21,394 bases of DNA from an uncultured Tidjanibacter sp. (GTDB lineage Bacteria > Bacteroidota > Bacteroidia > Bacteroidales > Rikenellaceae): assembly GCA_934663885.1 (NCBI GenBank), contig CAKUKW010000011.1:1-21394 (forward strand), written 5' to 3'. Of this stretch, positions 1 through 7,663 are shown in pieces; within the stretch, counting starts at the first letter, position 1, and every line of letters starts with the position of its first letter. The notes beneath the pieces were generated by a model, which worked only from the letters and a program-made list of their open reading frames with translations, did no database searches and was not told the DNA's origin. A program made the translations under genes and the position numbers.

Positions 1-994
1 GCATCAATACCGCCCCTATGATAAGCATTGTTGCGCCCTTGCCTCTCGTATCGAGGAACCTGCCGAGGAAAGGCGTCAGCGCGGCGGCTCCGACCGGGAA
101 CCACATGAATATATTGGACGCCTGTTTCATGGTAAGCCCCAAGCTGTTCTGGAGCATGTCGACGGCATATTTCTGGAACGGGAAAATTGCGGAATAATAA
201 AGGACGCAAAGGAAAGCCACGATGAGGAACGGCTTGCTGGTCAGAAGTTTGCCGATATCCCTCACACGGAAAGGCTCTTCCTCCACGTCGGGTGCATCCT
301 CGCCGAGTTGCTTGTCGAGCTTGCGGTCCATGAAGGTATATATAAGGAACGTAATGAACCCTATGCAGAGCAGCAGGGCACAGATAGCGACCGGCTTAAC
401 GACTGTAGCGTCGGCGCTTTCAACAAGGCGCGGGGTCATGAAGAATACCGCCAGGACGCCGAGACGCGCGATAGCCATTTCGATACCCATTGCCATAGCG
501 AGCTCCTTGCCCGTAAACCACTTAACGATAGCCCTCGATACCGTAATACCGGCCATCTCGACTCCGCAGCCGAATATAGCGAAGCCCACGCACGCCAGCT
601 TCGCGCTGGCGGGGAACGATGTCAGGAACGAGCTCAGGAATTCGTAACCGAAACCACCGTTGTTGAAATAATCGGTCAGGGCGTAAACCTTTATACCCGC
701 GCCTATTACCATCAGGCCGGCGGAAAGAAGCCCGGTGAACCGAACCCCCATCTTATCCAGTATGATACCGGCGAAAATGAGGAAGAAAACGAATACGTTA
801 AGGAAATATTCGGAGCTTACGACCACTCCGAACACAGTCGAGTCCCAACCGAGGCTCGATTCCAGAAGGCTCTTCATCGGTGACAATATGTCAACGAAGA
901 TGTAGGCGAAGAACATGGTCATCGCGATAAGTATCAACGCGGTCCAGCGCATCGCCTTCGAATCGTTAATTCTGAGTTTTTGAATTGTTGTCAT
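1..994 (-). CDS. Major facilitator superfamily transporter, 3' part outside the window
   Basis: An open frame on the minus strand runs from an ATG at 994 to the left edge without a stop, giving 331 residues of a protein that should be about 420-450 long. The translation begins MTTIQKLRINDSKAMRW and then alternates hydrophobic helices with short loops, about ten membrane segments being visible. A long acidic central loop (around residues 235-250, with DAPDVEEEP) separates the N- and C-terminal six-helix bundles, as is usual for MFS proteins. The loop motif FLDTRGKG near the visible end resembles the basic inter-helix loops of the family. It is an inner-membrane secondary transporter; the substrate cannot be told. 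Some resemblance to MFSD1-like bacterial members is my impression only. No clear promoter is seen in the 100 bp between this start and the TPR gene upstream, so co-transcription with it is possible. Confidence 0.85.
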   Translation of the reverse strand, partial: MTTIQKLRINDSKAMRWTALILIAMTMFFAYIFVDILSPMKSLLESSLGWDSTVFGVVVSSEYFLNVFVFFLIFAGIILDKMGVRFTGLLSAGLMVIGAGIKVYALTDYFNNGGFGYEFLSSFLTSFPASAKLACVGFAIFGCGVEMAGITVSRAIVKWFTGKELAMAMGIEMAIARLGVLAVFFMTPRLVESADATVVKPVAICALLLCIGFITFLIYTFMDRKLDKQLGEDAPDVEEEPFRVRDIGKLLTSKPFLIVAFLCVLYYSAIFPFQKYAVDMLQNSLGLTMKQASNIFMWFPVGAAALTPFLGRFLDTRGKGATMLIIGAVLM

Positions 995-1094
995 TTTTTC
1001 TTCATCTTTTAATTATATGTAGGTTCAATCTTTCTAAGCAGCCTATTTTACTTATGTTCCGCATCTTACAACGAGTAGTTCTGTAAACCGTTTA

Positions 1095-3074
1095 TCATTC
1101 GTCATTTAGCTCGGCGTATCTCTTGAGTATAGGATACGCTTCTTTTATTCCCAACTCACCGGCTTTGCTGATATCGAGCAGGCCCTTACGGGTATCTTTC
1201 ATATATATCTGCACGAGCCCCCTGTTGAACCATGCGTCAGCCAGTTCGGGATTGAGCTCTATGGCGCGCGAATAATCTCCGAATGCCTCGGGGTAATTAC
1301 CCGAAAGGGAATGTAGGTTGGCGCGGTTGTAATAGATATGTGCAAATTCCGGAAAAAGTTTGGCCGCCTTATTCAGATCTGCAATAGCCTCGTCATAATT
1401 GTATGTCCTTACGGTATTGTTGATAAGCCGCATCGACGGGTCGTTTTCCATTGTAACCGGCGCATAGGTATTGTCTATGGAGGATATGAAATCTATCATT
1501 TCAGCGCGAGTGACACTCCTGTTAAGGTAAAGGAAAGGGTTCGTGGGATCAAGCTCTATCGCCGACGAATAGGCGTTGATGGCATTGGTATACTGCCTTA
1601 TGGATGACTGGGTGATACCGCGTTTAAACAACGGCTCCCAACCGTTATCGGAAATACTCCGCGACAGCTCCGCATCTATGGACAGCAATGAATCGGGAGG
1701 CAGGTTGCTATCTCTGTTCGTAAGCATTATCCCTTCACCGACTCCGGCAACGAAATTGTCGACACGCTCCCGGGAATAGCGGGAAGTCGCTTTCATGGCA
1801 TCGGGAGTTTCCGAATAATATGTGAACCTATAAAGCGGCCTAAAGGAAACGCTTTCTCCCTCTTCTGCCGAAATACGCCTGAAGACGCTACCTGAAAGCT
1901 TTGTATCGAAAGACAGCAGCTTGTTGAACTGGCGCGAAGTGTCGGCGTAAACGGAATAGGAATCCTCAGATATCTTCGAGCGGTATTCGGCTATCTTCTC
2001 TTCGGCTATCCTGCGGTCGCGCTTCGAGCCTTTTTCATCGCGCAACAGGTGTTTTATCTCGGAACGAACCAAATAGGCATTGGCAAAATCGGGATAAAGC
2101 TCTATGGCCTTATTGTAATCCTGCAGCGCCTTTTCGAATTCACCTATTTGATAATAAAGGCCGCCGCGGTTATAATATACAATAACGTTGCCTGGCGAAT
2201 AATAGATCACTTTGTCGTAATCCTCCAGCGCGCGTGCATAGTCTCCTATCTGGGCGCGGATAATGGCGCGGTTGAAATATGGCAGGGAATTATACGGGTC
2301 GAGCTCTATAACCTTGTCCATATCCGCCAATGCCATTGAGGGCCTGTTCATCTCACTATATAATATCGCCCTGTTGAAATACCCGGCCAGATAGGTGGAA
2401 TCGAGTTTCACCGCCATATTGAAATCCTCCAGCGCCCGCTCGTAATCGTTCTCCTTCATATAAAGCGAGCCCCGTTCGGCATAACCGCGCGGATATTCCT
2501 TGCTGTTGTATATGGCGCTGTCGAAGTCTTCCCGCGCTTTAACCGTATCCTGCAACTGCAGGTAGGCTAACCCACGGTTTATATAAGCGTCGGAGGAATA
2601 ATTGTCCAGCCTTATGTACATGCTGAAATCGTCCACTGCCTCTGCATATTTACCTGAAAGGATGTAAGCTACCCCCCTGTTGAAATAAGGCCCGGCACGG
2701 TCGGGACGCAGACCGATAGCCTCCGAATAATCCCTGAGTGCGTCGTCGTAATTGCCGAGGTGCGAACGCGTCACCGCGCGGAACTGATAAGCCATCGTAA
2801 ACACCGGATTCTTCTCTATCGTCGTGGTGAAATCGGCGTCGGCGCCAACTATATCGTCGAGGTTATATTTCGCTATCCCGCGCCAGAAATAGGCTTCGTG
2901 GGCATCGGGGTCAACCCTTATCAGAATATTGAGCATATCTATGGCCTCCTTATAACGGTCCGACATAAGCAGGTCCTGGCTGGCCCAAACGAAATATTGC
3001 CTGTTGATCTGCCCCTGCAGCTTTGCGCCGCTCAAGGCCAGTAAAACAAGCGATATTACCAGGGATTTACGCAT
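1095..3074 (-). CDS. Secreted TPR-repeat protein
   Basis: The chosen start gives 659 residues beginning MRKSLVISLVLLALSGAKLQGQ, a clear Sec signal peptide with cleavage near residue 22. The frame is open further upstream to 3200, but that extension runs through the putA terminator (3192-3221) and the likely promoter, and would hide the signal peptide. Residues about 26-345 are back-to-back tetratricopeptide repeats with the usual W/Y-N-x-G/A ... Y-x-x-A-x-x-D-Y/F pattern (for example YFNRGVAYILSGKYAEAVDD). Residues about 346-475 are a charged non-repeat insert, and about 476-655 is a second TPR block. It is probably a periplasmic or outer-membrane-facing scaffold for protein-protein contacts; its partner is unknown. 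The nearest upstream gene is putA, separated by a terminator, so it is likely its own transcription unit. Confidence 0.85.
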   Translation of the reverse strand: MRKSLVISLVLLALSGAKLQGQINRQYFVWASQDLLMSDRYKEAIDMLNILIRVDPDAHEAYFWRGIAKYNLDDIVGADADFTTTIEKNPVFTMAYQFRAVTRSHLGNYDDALRDYSEAIGLRPDRAGPYFNRGVAYILSGKYAEAVDDFSMYIRLDNYSSDAYINRGLAYLQLQDTVKAREDFDSAIYNSKEYPRGYAERGSLYMKENDYERALEDFNMAVKLDSTYLAGYFNRAILYSEMNRPSMALADMDKVIELDPYNSLPYFNRAIIRAQIGDYARALEDYDKVIYYSPGNVIVYYNRGGLYYQIGEFEKALQDYNKAIELYPDFANAYLVRSEIKHLLRDEKGSKRDRRIAEEKIAEYRSKISEDSYSVYADTSRQFNKLLSFDTKLSGSVFRRISAEEGESVSFRPLYRFTYYSETPDAMKATSRYSRERVDNFVAGVGEGIMLTNRDSNLPPDSLLSIDAELSRSISDNGWEPLFKRGITQSSIRQYTNAINAYSSAIELDPTNPFLYLNRSVTRAEMIDFISSIDNTYAPVTMENDPSMRLINNTVRTYNYDEAIADLNKAAKLFPEFAHIYYNRANLHSLSGNYPEAFGDYSRAIELNPELADAWFNRGLVQIYMKDTRKGLLDISKAGELGIKEAYPILKRYAELNDE

Positions 3075-3133
3075 ACGATAACTATTCAGAACGCTAATAT
3101 AGCAATAAATAGGGGTAAATATTCCGCGTAAGG

Positions 3134-3141
3134 CAAAATTA
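3134..3141 (-). promoter_or_regulatory. Candidate -7 box for the TPR gene
   Basis: On the minus strand this reads TAATTTTG, an exact match to the Bacteroidota -7 consensus TAnnTTTG. It lies about 60 nt before the chosen TPR-protein start and just downstream of the putA terminator. The -33 element is weak: a TTTA at about 3160-3163, 18-19 bp upstream. Confidence 0.4.
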
Positions 3142-3180
3142 TTCGTATCCCCTGGCCGGTAAACGGTCCGAAAGGGCTGG

Positions 3181-3221
3181 TAAATAATAATAAAAGCCAC
3201 AATAAGGATACTGCGGCTTTT
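3181..3221 (-). terminator. Intrinsic terminator after putA
   Basis: Arms at 3192-3201 and 3212-3221 (aaaagccaca / tgcggctttt) form a 10-bp stem with one G-U pair and a 10-nt loop. On the minus strand the stem is followed by a T-rich tail (ATTATTATTT). It starts about 20 nt after the putA stop codon, so it ends the pruA-putA unit. Confidence 0.75.
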
Positions 3222-3241
3222 AAAATATTCGGCTCATAATC

Positions 3242-4414
3242 CTATTTGGCTTCTTTCCTCCGTGCTTTTTCGGTTTTTATCATCGTGAGCTCGCGCAGCG
3301 TCTGGCCTTCCACCGAAGTGTTTTCCTCGGCACGACGGATAAGGTATGGAAGGACATCCTTCACTTTCGCGTAAGGAACATACTTTAGTACACCGTAGCC
3401 CGCGTCGGCGAGGTTGAATGTAATATGATCGCTCATGCCGTGCAGCTGGGCGAAATATATCCTCGTATCTCCGCGTTCTATACCCTTTTCGTCGATAATG
3501 CGGGCGGCCTTGTAACAGCTGTCCTCGTTGTGGGTGCCGATGAAAAGCTCCATGCGGTCGATATGGTTCAGGACATATTCCACTCCCGCGTCGAAGTTGG
3601 CGTCTGTGGATGGTTTGTCCTTGCATATCGGGTCGGGATAACCCTTTTCGGCGGCGCGCTTGCGCTCCTCTTCCATATACGCCCCCCTCACGAATTTGAT
3701 TCCCGCGATATAATCGTTCTCGACAGCATCCTTATAAATGGCCTCGAGATATGGCAAACGGTCGTGGCGGTACATCTGGAGAGTGGCGAAAACTATCGCG
3801 CGTTTTTTATTGTACTTGCGCATCGCCTCGTCGGTCAGTTTGTCCAGGGTTACCTGGAAACACACGTCCTCGGCGTCGACAAGTATCCTGACGTCGTTAT
3901 CATACGCCCTCTGGCAAAGCCCCATGAAACGCTCCACGAATTTTTCATACTCTTTTTTCTCTTCCGCAGTCATCGTTTCGGGGGCTTCGGAAGATTTGGC
4001 CAACACCTCGTCCGTGGTCAGCGTCGAAGGTTTGAATACAGCGTAAACGATCCTCTTGTTGCGGGCGGCGTTATCTATCGAACGGAGCGTCTCCTGGTAA
4101 ACAGCTTCGTTGCCCTCCGGGGTCTGCTTGCACTCGGCCGAATAGTCCAGTGCGGCGAATACGCCCGACTTTTCGAGACCGGCTATCACCCTGTCGCAAT
4201 CTTCGAGGGCCTCCCCCCCTACGAACTGTTTGTAGATAGTGGGCTTTACTATCCACGATATCGGGAAATGTACCTTAATGGCGATGTTGCTCGCCCATTT
4301 GCCGAAACTGACTATCCATGGGCGTTTCATCACGTTGAAAAGAAGGTTGGCGTTGCGGAGCTCCTTAGGGGATTTGTGCGCGAACGCTATTTGGGTATTA
4401 TTAAAATCCATCAT
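3242..4414 (-). CDS. putA: Proline dehydrogenase
   Basis: A 390-residue monofunctional proline dehydrogenase of the FAD-dependent PRODH barrel family. It oxidises L-proline to delta-1-pyrroline-5-carboxylate, passing electrons to FAD and then the quinone pool. Visible family motifs, in order: FKPS (127-130), VDAED (179-183), LQMYRHDR (212-219), KFVRGAYMEEER (240-251), GTHNE (293-297), QLHGMSD (323-329), YVPYAKV (345-351) and YLIRRAEEN (357-365). The Arg pair in the last motif binds the substrate carboxylate in known PRODH structures. Two in-frame ATG codons (4414 and 4411) both fit; neither has a good Shine-Dalgarno sequence. It lies downstream of pruA, which supplies the second step, so the two form a proline-to-glutamate unit. 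It lacks the fused aldehyde dehydrogenase and DNA-binding domains of the proteobacterial trifunctional PutA. Confidence 0.93.
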   Translation of the reverse strand: MMDFNNTQIAFAHKSPKELRNANLLFNVMKRPWIVSFGKWASNIAIKVHFPISWIVKPTIYKQFVGGEALEDCDRVIAGLEKSGVFAALDYSAECKQTPEGNEAVYQETLRSIDNAARNKRIVYAVFKPSTLTTDEVLAKSSEAPETMTAEEKKEYEKFVERFMGLCQRAYDNDVRILVDAEDVCFQVTLDKLTDEAMRKYNKKRAIVFATLQMYRHDRLPYLEAIYKDAVENDYIAGIKFVRGAYMEEERKRAAEKGYPDPICKDKPSTDANFDAGVEYVLNHIDRMELFIGTHNEDSCYKAARIIDEKGIERGDTRIYFAQLHGMSDHITFNLADAGYGVLKYVPYAKVKDVLPYLIRRAEENTSVEGQTLRELTMIKTEKARRKEAK

Positions 4415-4452
4415 AAGGCTTTTCTATATTATGAAGTGCTGTAAAGTCTGTT

Positions 4453-4499
4453 ATCCCGAAAGCGGATCGTGAAACGCGCTCACGATCCGCTTTCGGGAT
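4453..4499. repeat. Perfect 20-bp inverted repeat between pruA and putA
   Basis: Arms at 4453-4472 and 4480-4499 are perfect reverse complements of 20 bp around a 7-nt loop (aacgcgc). It starts 7 bp after the pruA stop codon and lies about 40 bp before the putA start. There is no run of T after it on either strand, so it does not look like a full intrinsic terminator. It may be a partial terminator, an mRNA-stabilising structure for the pruA message, or a processing site. Confidence 0.8.
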
Positions 4500-4505
4500 C
4501 AATTT

Positions 4506-6137
4506 CTATTTCTCGTTAAGGAACGGATATCCGAAATGAGTGGGCGGAACGAATGTTTCCTTGATGGAGCGCGCGTTCGTCCAGCGCAGGAGGTTCAGGC
4601 CGCTGCCCGCCTTGTCGTTGGTACCCGAAGCGCGGGAGCCTCCGAACGGCTGCTGCGACACGACGGCTCCTGTAGGCTTGTCATTTATATAGAAGTTACC
4701 TGCGCTGTAGCGGAGTTTCTCCATAGCCGTTTCGATAGCATAGCGGTCACGCGCGAAGATCGAGCCCGTGAGCGCATAAGGAGACGACTTGTCGCACAAC
4801 TCCAGCGTCTCCACATATTTGGCGTCATCGTAAACGTAAACCGTAACCACGGGGCCGAAGATCTCTTCGACCATCGTCTTGAACATCGGGTCTTTCGCTT
4901 CGATAACCGTAGGTTCGATATAATAACCGACGGACTTGTCGCCCTTCCCGCCGAATACCACTTCAGCGTCGGGAGAATTTTTAGCGTAAGCGATATAGTC
5001 CATGATATTGTCAAACGAAGCCTCGTCGATAACCGCGTTAACTAAGTTTGTAAAGTCGCGTACGTCGCCCATCCGGACCTCTTTAAGCATCTCGCCGATC
5101 TCTTCCTTAACCTTGCCCCACAGCGATTTAGGCATGTAAACGCGCGATGCTGCAGAACATTTCTGGCCCTGGTATTCGAACGATCCGCGCACGATAGCGG
5201 TCGATACTTCGAGAGTCGGAGAAGAAGGATGTACGAAAATAAAGTCCTTACCGCCGGTTTCGCCGACGATCTTAGGATATGATTTGTACCTGCCCAGGTT
5301 AGCGCCCATCTGGTTCCAGAGGGTATTGAACGTCGCGGTAGAGCCGGTGAAGTGGAATCCGCCGAGGTCAGGGCTGGCGGTGATGACCTTGCCTATCGTG
5401 CTTCCCGCGCCGGGAATGAAGTTGACGACGCCGTCGGGAAGGCCCGCCTCCTGGAACACCTTCATAACGAGGTAGTTCGAATGGATGGCAGTAGTCGATG
5501 GTTTCCATACTGCTACGTTGCCCATCATCGCGGGCGCCATATTCAGGTTGGAAGCTATCGCCGTAAAGTTGAACGGAGTCAGCGAGAATACGAAGCCTTC
5601 CAGAGCACGGTACTCCATCCTGTTAAGGATGCCCGGATCGGAATAAGGCTGGTCAGAGTAGATATTGCTCGCATAAAAGGTGTTGAAACGCAGGAAGTCG
5701 ACCAGCTCGCACGGGGAGTCGATCTCCGCCTGGTACGGGTTCTTGCTTTGCCCGAGCATCAGCGACGCGTTGAGCAGGTAACGGTATTTTGTCGACAAAA
5801 GCTCCGCTATCCTCAGCATCACAGAAGCGCGCTCGACCCACGGAAGACGCGACCACTCCTTATGTGCCTCCATAGCCGCGTCGATAGCCATCTGCACCTC
5901 TTTCTCCCCCGCCTTCTGGTAGGTAGCCAGTACGTGCTTGTGGTCGTGCGGCATAACCACCTTGCCGGTGTTGCCCGTGCGTACTTCTTTACCACCTATA
6001 ATAAGGGGAATATCCCACTGCTCGCCCGCCAGTTTATCGAGGGCTTTCTTTAGTTCGGCCTTTTCGGGAGTGCCCGGAGCGTAACTCTTTACAGGTTCGT
6101 TCGCGGGTTTCGGAAATTTAAAAATCGCGTTGTCCAT
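4506..6137 (-). CDS. pruA: L-glutamate gamma-semialdehyde dehydrogenase (1-pyrroline-5-carboxylate dehydrogenase)
   Basis: A 543-residue aldehyde dehydrogenase of the P5CDH group, the length usual for the mitochondrial-type enzyme. It oxidises glutamate semialdehyde (from pyrroline-5-carboxylate) to glutamate with NAD+, completing proline breakdown. Visible: WKPS (211-214), the nucleotide-site FTGS (263-266), the general-base glutamate in GETGGKD (Glu293), the catalytic cysteine in GQKCSAASR (Cys327), EEIFGPVVTVYVY, and the C-terminal IND.PTGAVV..QPFGG segment that helps bind substrate. The start MDNAIFKFPKP matches the usual N-terminus. It is first in the unit with putA. A promoter box about 260 nt upstream suggests a long leader. 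Confidence 0.95.
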   Translation of the reverse strand: MDNAIFKFPKPANEPVKSYAPGTPEKAELKKALDKLAGEQWDIPLIIGGKEVRTGNTGKVVMPHDHKHVLATYQKAGEKEVQMAIDAAMEAHKEWSRLPWVERASVMLRIAELLSTKYRYLLNASLMLGQSKNPYQAEIDSPCELVDFLRFNTFYASNIYSDQPYSDPGILNRMEYRALEGFVFSLTPFNFTAIASNLNMAPAMMGNVAVWKPSTTAIHSNYLVMKVFQEAGLPDGVVNFIPGAGSTIGKVITASPDLGGFHFTGSTATFNTLWNQMGANLGRYKSYPKIVGETGGKDFIFVHPSSPTLEVSTAIVRGSFEYQGQKCSAASRVYMPKSLWGKVKEEIGEMLKEVRMGDVRDFTNLVNAVIDEASFDNIMDYIAYAKNSPDAEVVFGGKGDKSVGYYIEPTVIEAKDPMFKTMVEEIFGPVVTVYVYDDAKYVETLELCDKSSPYALTGSIFARDRYAIETAMEKLRYSAGNFYINDKPTGAVVSQQPFGGSRASGTNDKAGSGLNLLRWTNARSIKETFVPPTHFGYPFLNEK

Positions 6138-6302
6138 GATAAAATTCTTATTGATATATTATAAAAGATTGTTTTTCAGTTCGATACTCTCAAGTTCGGT
6201 TAGCTGTGGAAATAAAAATATGGATTATTCTATCCATAATATTCCGCCCCTTTTCAAAAAGGTACGGGATACTATGTAACGAATTAATCCATCCTGCAAC
6301 TC

Positions 6303-6350
6303 GCAAAAGCTTTGCTTTCGCTAAATTCCCCTTTAGCAAAGGAGATTTAG
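6303..6350 (-). promoter_or_regulatory. Two tandem hairpins in the putative pruA leader
   Basis: The first has arms GCAAA (6303-6307) and TTTGC (6311-6315) with a 3-nt loop. The second has CTAAAT (6321-6326) pairing with ATTTAG (6345-6350) and an inner CCTTT/AAAGG stem (6330-6334, 6338-6342) with the same 3-nt loop sequence, agc. They lie inside the transcript if the promoter at 6401-6430 is used. They may be regulatory or may be part of a dispersed intergenic repeat; the sequence alone cannot decide. Confidence 0.35.
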
Positions 6351-6400
6351 GGGAGAAACCTTATTGCCCGGGAAAACAACGCCTCCCGGCAACACGGTTA

Positions 6401-6430
6401 CAAAGATAACATTTTTCCCGAACAACCAAA
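6401..6430 (-). promoter_or_regulatory. Candidate promoter of pruA-putA
   Basis: On the minus strand there is TATCTTTG (6401-6408), an exact TAnnTTTG -7 box, with TTTG (6427-6430) 18 bp upstream as the -33 box. Transcription would start near 6394, leaving a leader of about 257 nt before pruA. Confidence 0.5.
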
Positions 6431-6679
6431 AAAACACCGACCCTAAGTATAATGACAAATGAAAAACGGCAGGATTTATTTTACACTATTATCTGTTTTC
6501 TTTTAATTATGCTGCGCTTGTTTATGTTGCCCTTCGGCCTTCACTGTCCGCGTGGTGCATAGTCTGCAATAAGCCTCTGCTGCGGCATCGTTCCCCGGGT
6601 CTTCCTTGCGGCCCGGCAAAGTAGGACAAGCTCCCTCCGCCTCCGCCGCGCGGCGTCGGTTGTTAAAAAGAACCTGCTT

Positions 6680-7642
6680 TTATTCCACCATCAGGTTGCA
6701 GCCTCTTATCTGGGAGCGATCTATGCGGCCGAGTATCCGGAAAGCGCCGCCTGCGTAACGTACGCCCAGGTCCTGTGTTTGTATGAAGGCACACGAGTAG
6801 ATGTTGGCCAGGTCGGTGATGTTGACCCCCCCTGAGTTTCCGTCCGGCACATAGCTGAACGGGTCATTGATATCCCTGACGTTTATCCTCATCCAGGGAG
6901 GCGTGTGAAAACTTCCGCCGCCGCGGGAGTAGGCCTGAGAAGAGAGTTCTGCCATGCCGTATTCGGAATGTATTTCTGAAACGCCGAAAGCGTCTTCGAG
7001 TATCTTGTGGAACTTTTCTTTGGGAAGCTCTTCACGTTTTCCTTTCATACCGCCTGTTTCCATAACTACGGTGTTATCGAGTTTCGGAGCGTATTTCTCG
7101 GCAAGTTCCCACAATGCGTAGCTGACACCTAAAAGTATCTTCTTTTTTGGGTCGTTATTTATTCGTGTTATTAGTTCTTCATAGTTATTTAGGAAAAATC
7201 CGCCTCCGCCCTGGGCTACCAGGCCGTCGGCCATACAGGCCAGGGACGAACCTTCGCGTTCGAGGTACCCGGGCAGCAGGCAATAAAAAGACCACCCGGC
7301 AGGATCACCGTAAAAAAGTGAGAATGCTTCGACGAACGTTTTCCGGTAATCGTCCAGGGATGCGATGTAATGTTTCGACGGTATGTCCCCTCCGGTGGTG
7401 CTGCTGGTAAATATCTTTTCAGCCTCACGCGTGCCAGAGTAAACCTTGCGGGAGCGGAAGAGCTCTATCGGCAGGTGGGGTATATCCTCTGCCCGCGCCA
7501 CGTCCGCAAGGGTTACGCCGAGCGCGGCAAGGTATTCCCTGTAAGGTACGCAATGCCCCGCCTGGAAAGCGAAAAGCTCCAGGGCGGCTTTTTCAAACTC
7601 TCCCCCGGAGCCTATCTTAAGTATGTTCTCGATATCCGTCAT
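6680..7642 (-). CDS. LuxE-family acyl-protein synthetase / PaaK-like adenylating enzyme
   Basis: A 320-residue protein of the LuxE/PaaK branch of acyl-adenylating enzymes, which activate a carboxylic acid with ATP and pass the acyl group to a thiol. Visible: the Ser/Thr/Gly-rich ATP loop TSSTTGGDIPSKH (79-91), METGGMKGKREELPKE (194-209), the aromatic-Gly motif HSEYGMAELSSQ (225-236), the nucleotide-binding aspartate region ITDLAN...FIQTQDLG (275-293), and the terminal GRIDRSQIRGCNL (305-317). The cysteine six residues from the end (Cys315) recalls the C-terminal acylated cysteine of LuxE; that link is inference. It lacks the large C-terminal lid domain of acyl-CoA synthetases, as LuxE does. 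No luciferase or fatty-acid reductase genes are nearby. It follows trxB after 21 bp and is probably co-transcribed; its acyl substrate is unknown. Confidence 0.75.
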   Translation of the reverse strand: MTDIENILKIGSGGEFEKAALELFAFQAGHCVPYREYLAALGVTLADVARAEDIPHLPIELFRSRKVYSGTREAEKIFTSSTTGGDIPSKHYIASLDDYRKTFVEAFSLFYGDPAGWSFYCLLPGYLEREGSSLACMADGLVAQGGGGFFLNNYEELITRINNDPKKKILLGVSYALWELAEKYAPKLDNTVVMETGGMKGKREELPKEKFHKILEDAFGVSEIHSEYGMAELSSQAYSRGGGSFHTPPWMRINVRDINDPFSYVPDGNSGGVNITDLANIYSCAFIQTQDLGVRYAGGAFRILGRIDRSQIRGCNLMVE

Positions 7643-7663
7643 ATTTAGATATCAGGACAGGTT

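Larger units (their letters stand above)
6138..6679. other. Noncoding stretch between the acyl-protein-synthetase-like gene and pruA
   Basis: About 540 bp without a credible gene. From 6138 to about 6400 it is the likely pruA leader, with two small hairpins. From about 6520 to 6660 it becomes GC-rich, with a perfect 12-nt palindrome at 6644-6655 and a 5-bp CCGGG/CCCGG stem around 6596-6616. The 67-codon plus-strand frame at 6206-6409 looks like translated low-complexity sequence rather than a protein. Confidence 0.6.

Noticed and set aside
308..883. 191-codon plus-strand open frame at the left edge
   Set aside because: Antisense to the MFS transporter, whose translation shows regular membrane helices; this frame is polar and featureless.
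3075..3200. 42-residue N-terminal extension of the TPR protein
   Set aside because: It would read through the putA terminator and the -7 box and bury a good signal peptide; the internal ATG at 3074 is better.
3425..4444. 339-codon plus-strand open frame opposite putA
   Set aside because: Antisense to a well-supported proline dehydrogenase; no domain seen.
5352..6053. 233-codon plus-strand open frame opposite pruA
   Set aside because: Antisense to a clear aldehyde dehydrogenase; no domain seen.
6206..6409. 67-codon plus-strand frame in the pruA leader region
   Set aside because: It crosses the leader hairpins and looks like translated intergenic repeat; no ribosome site or domain.
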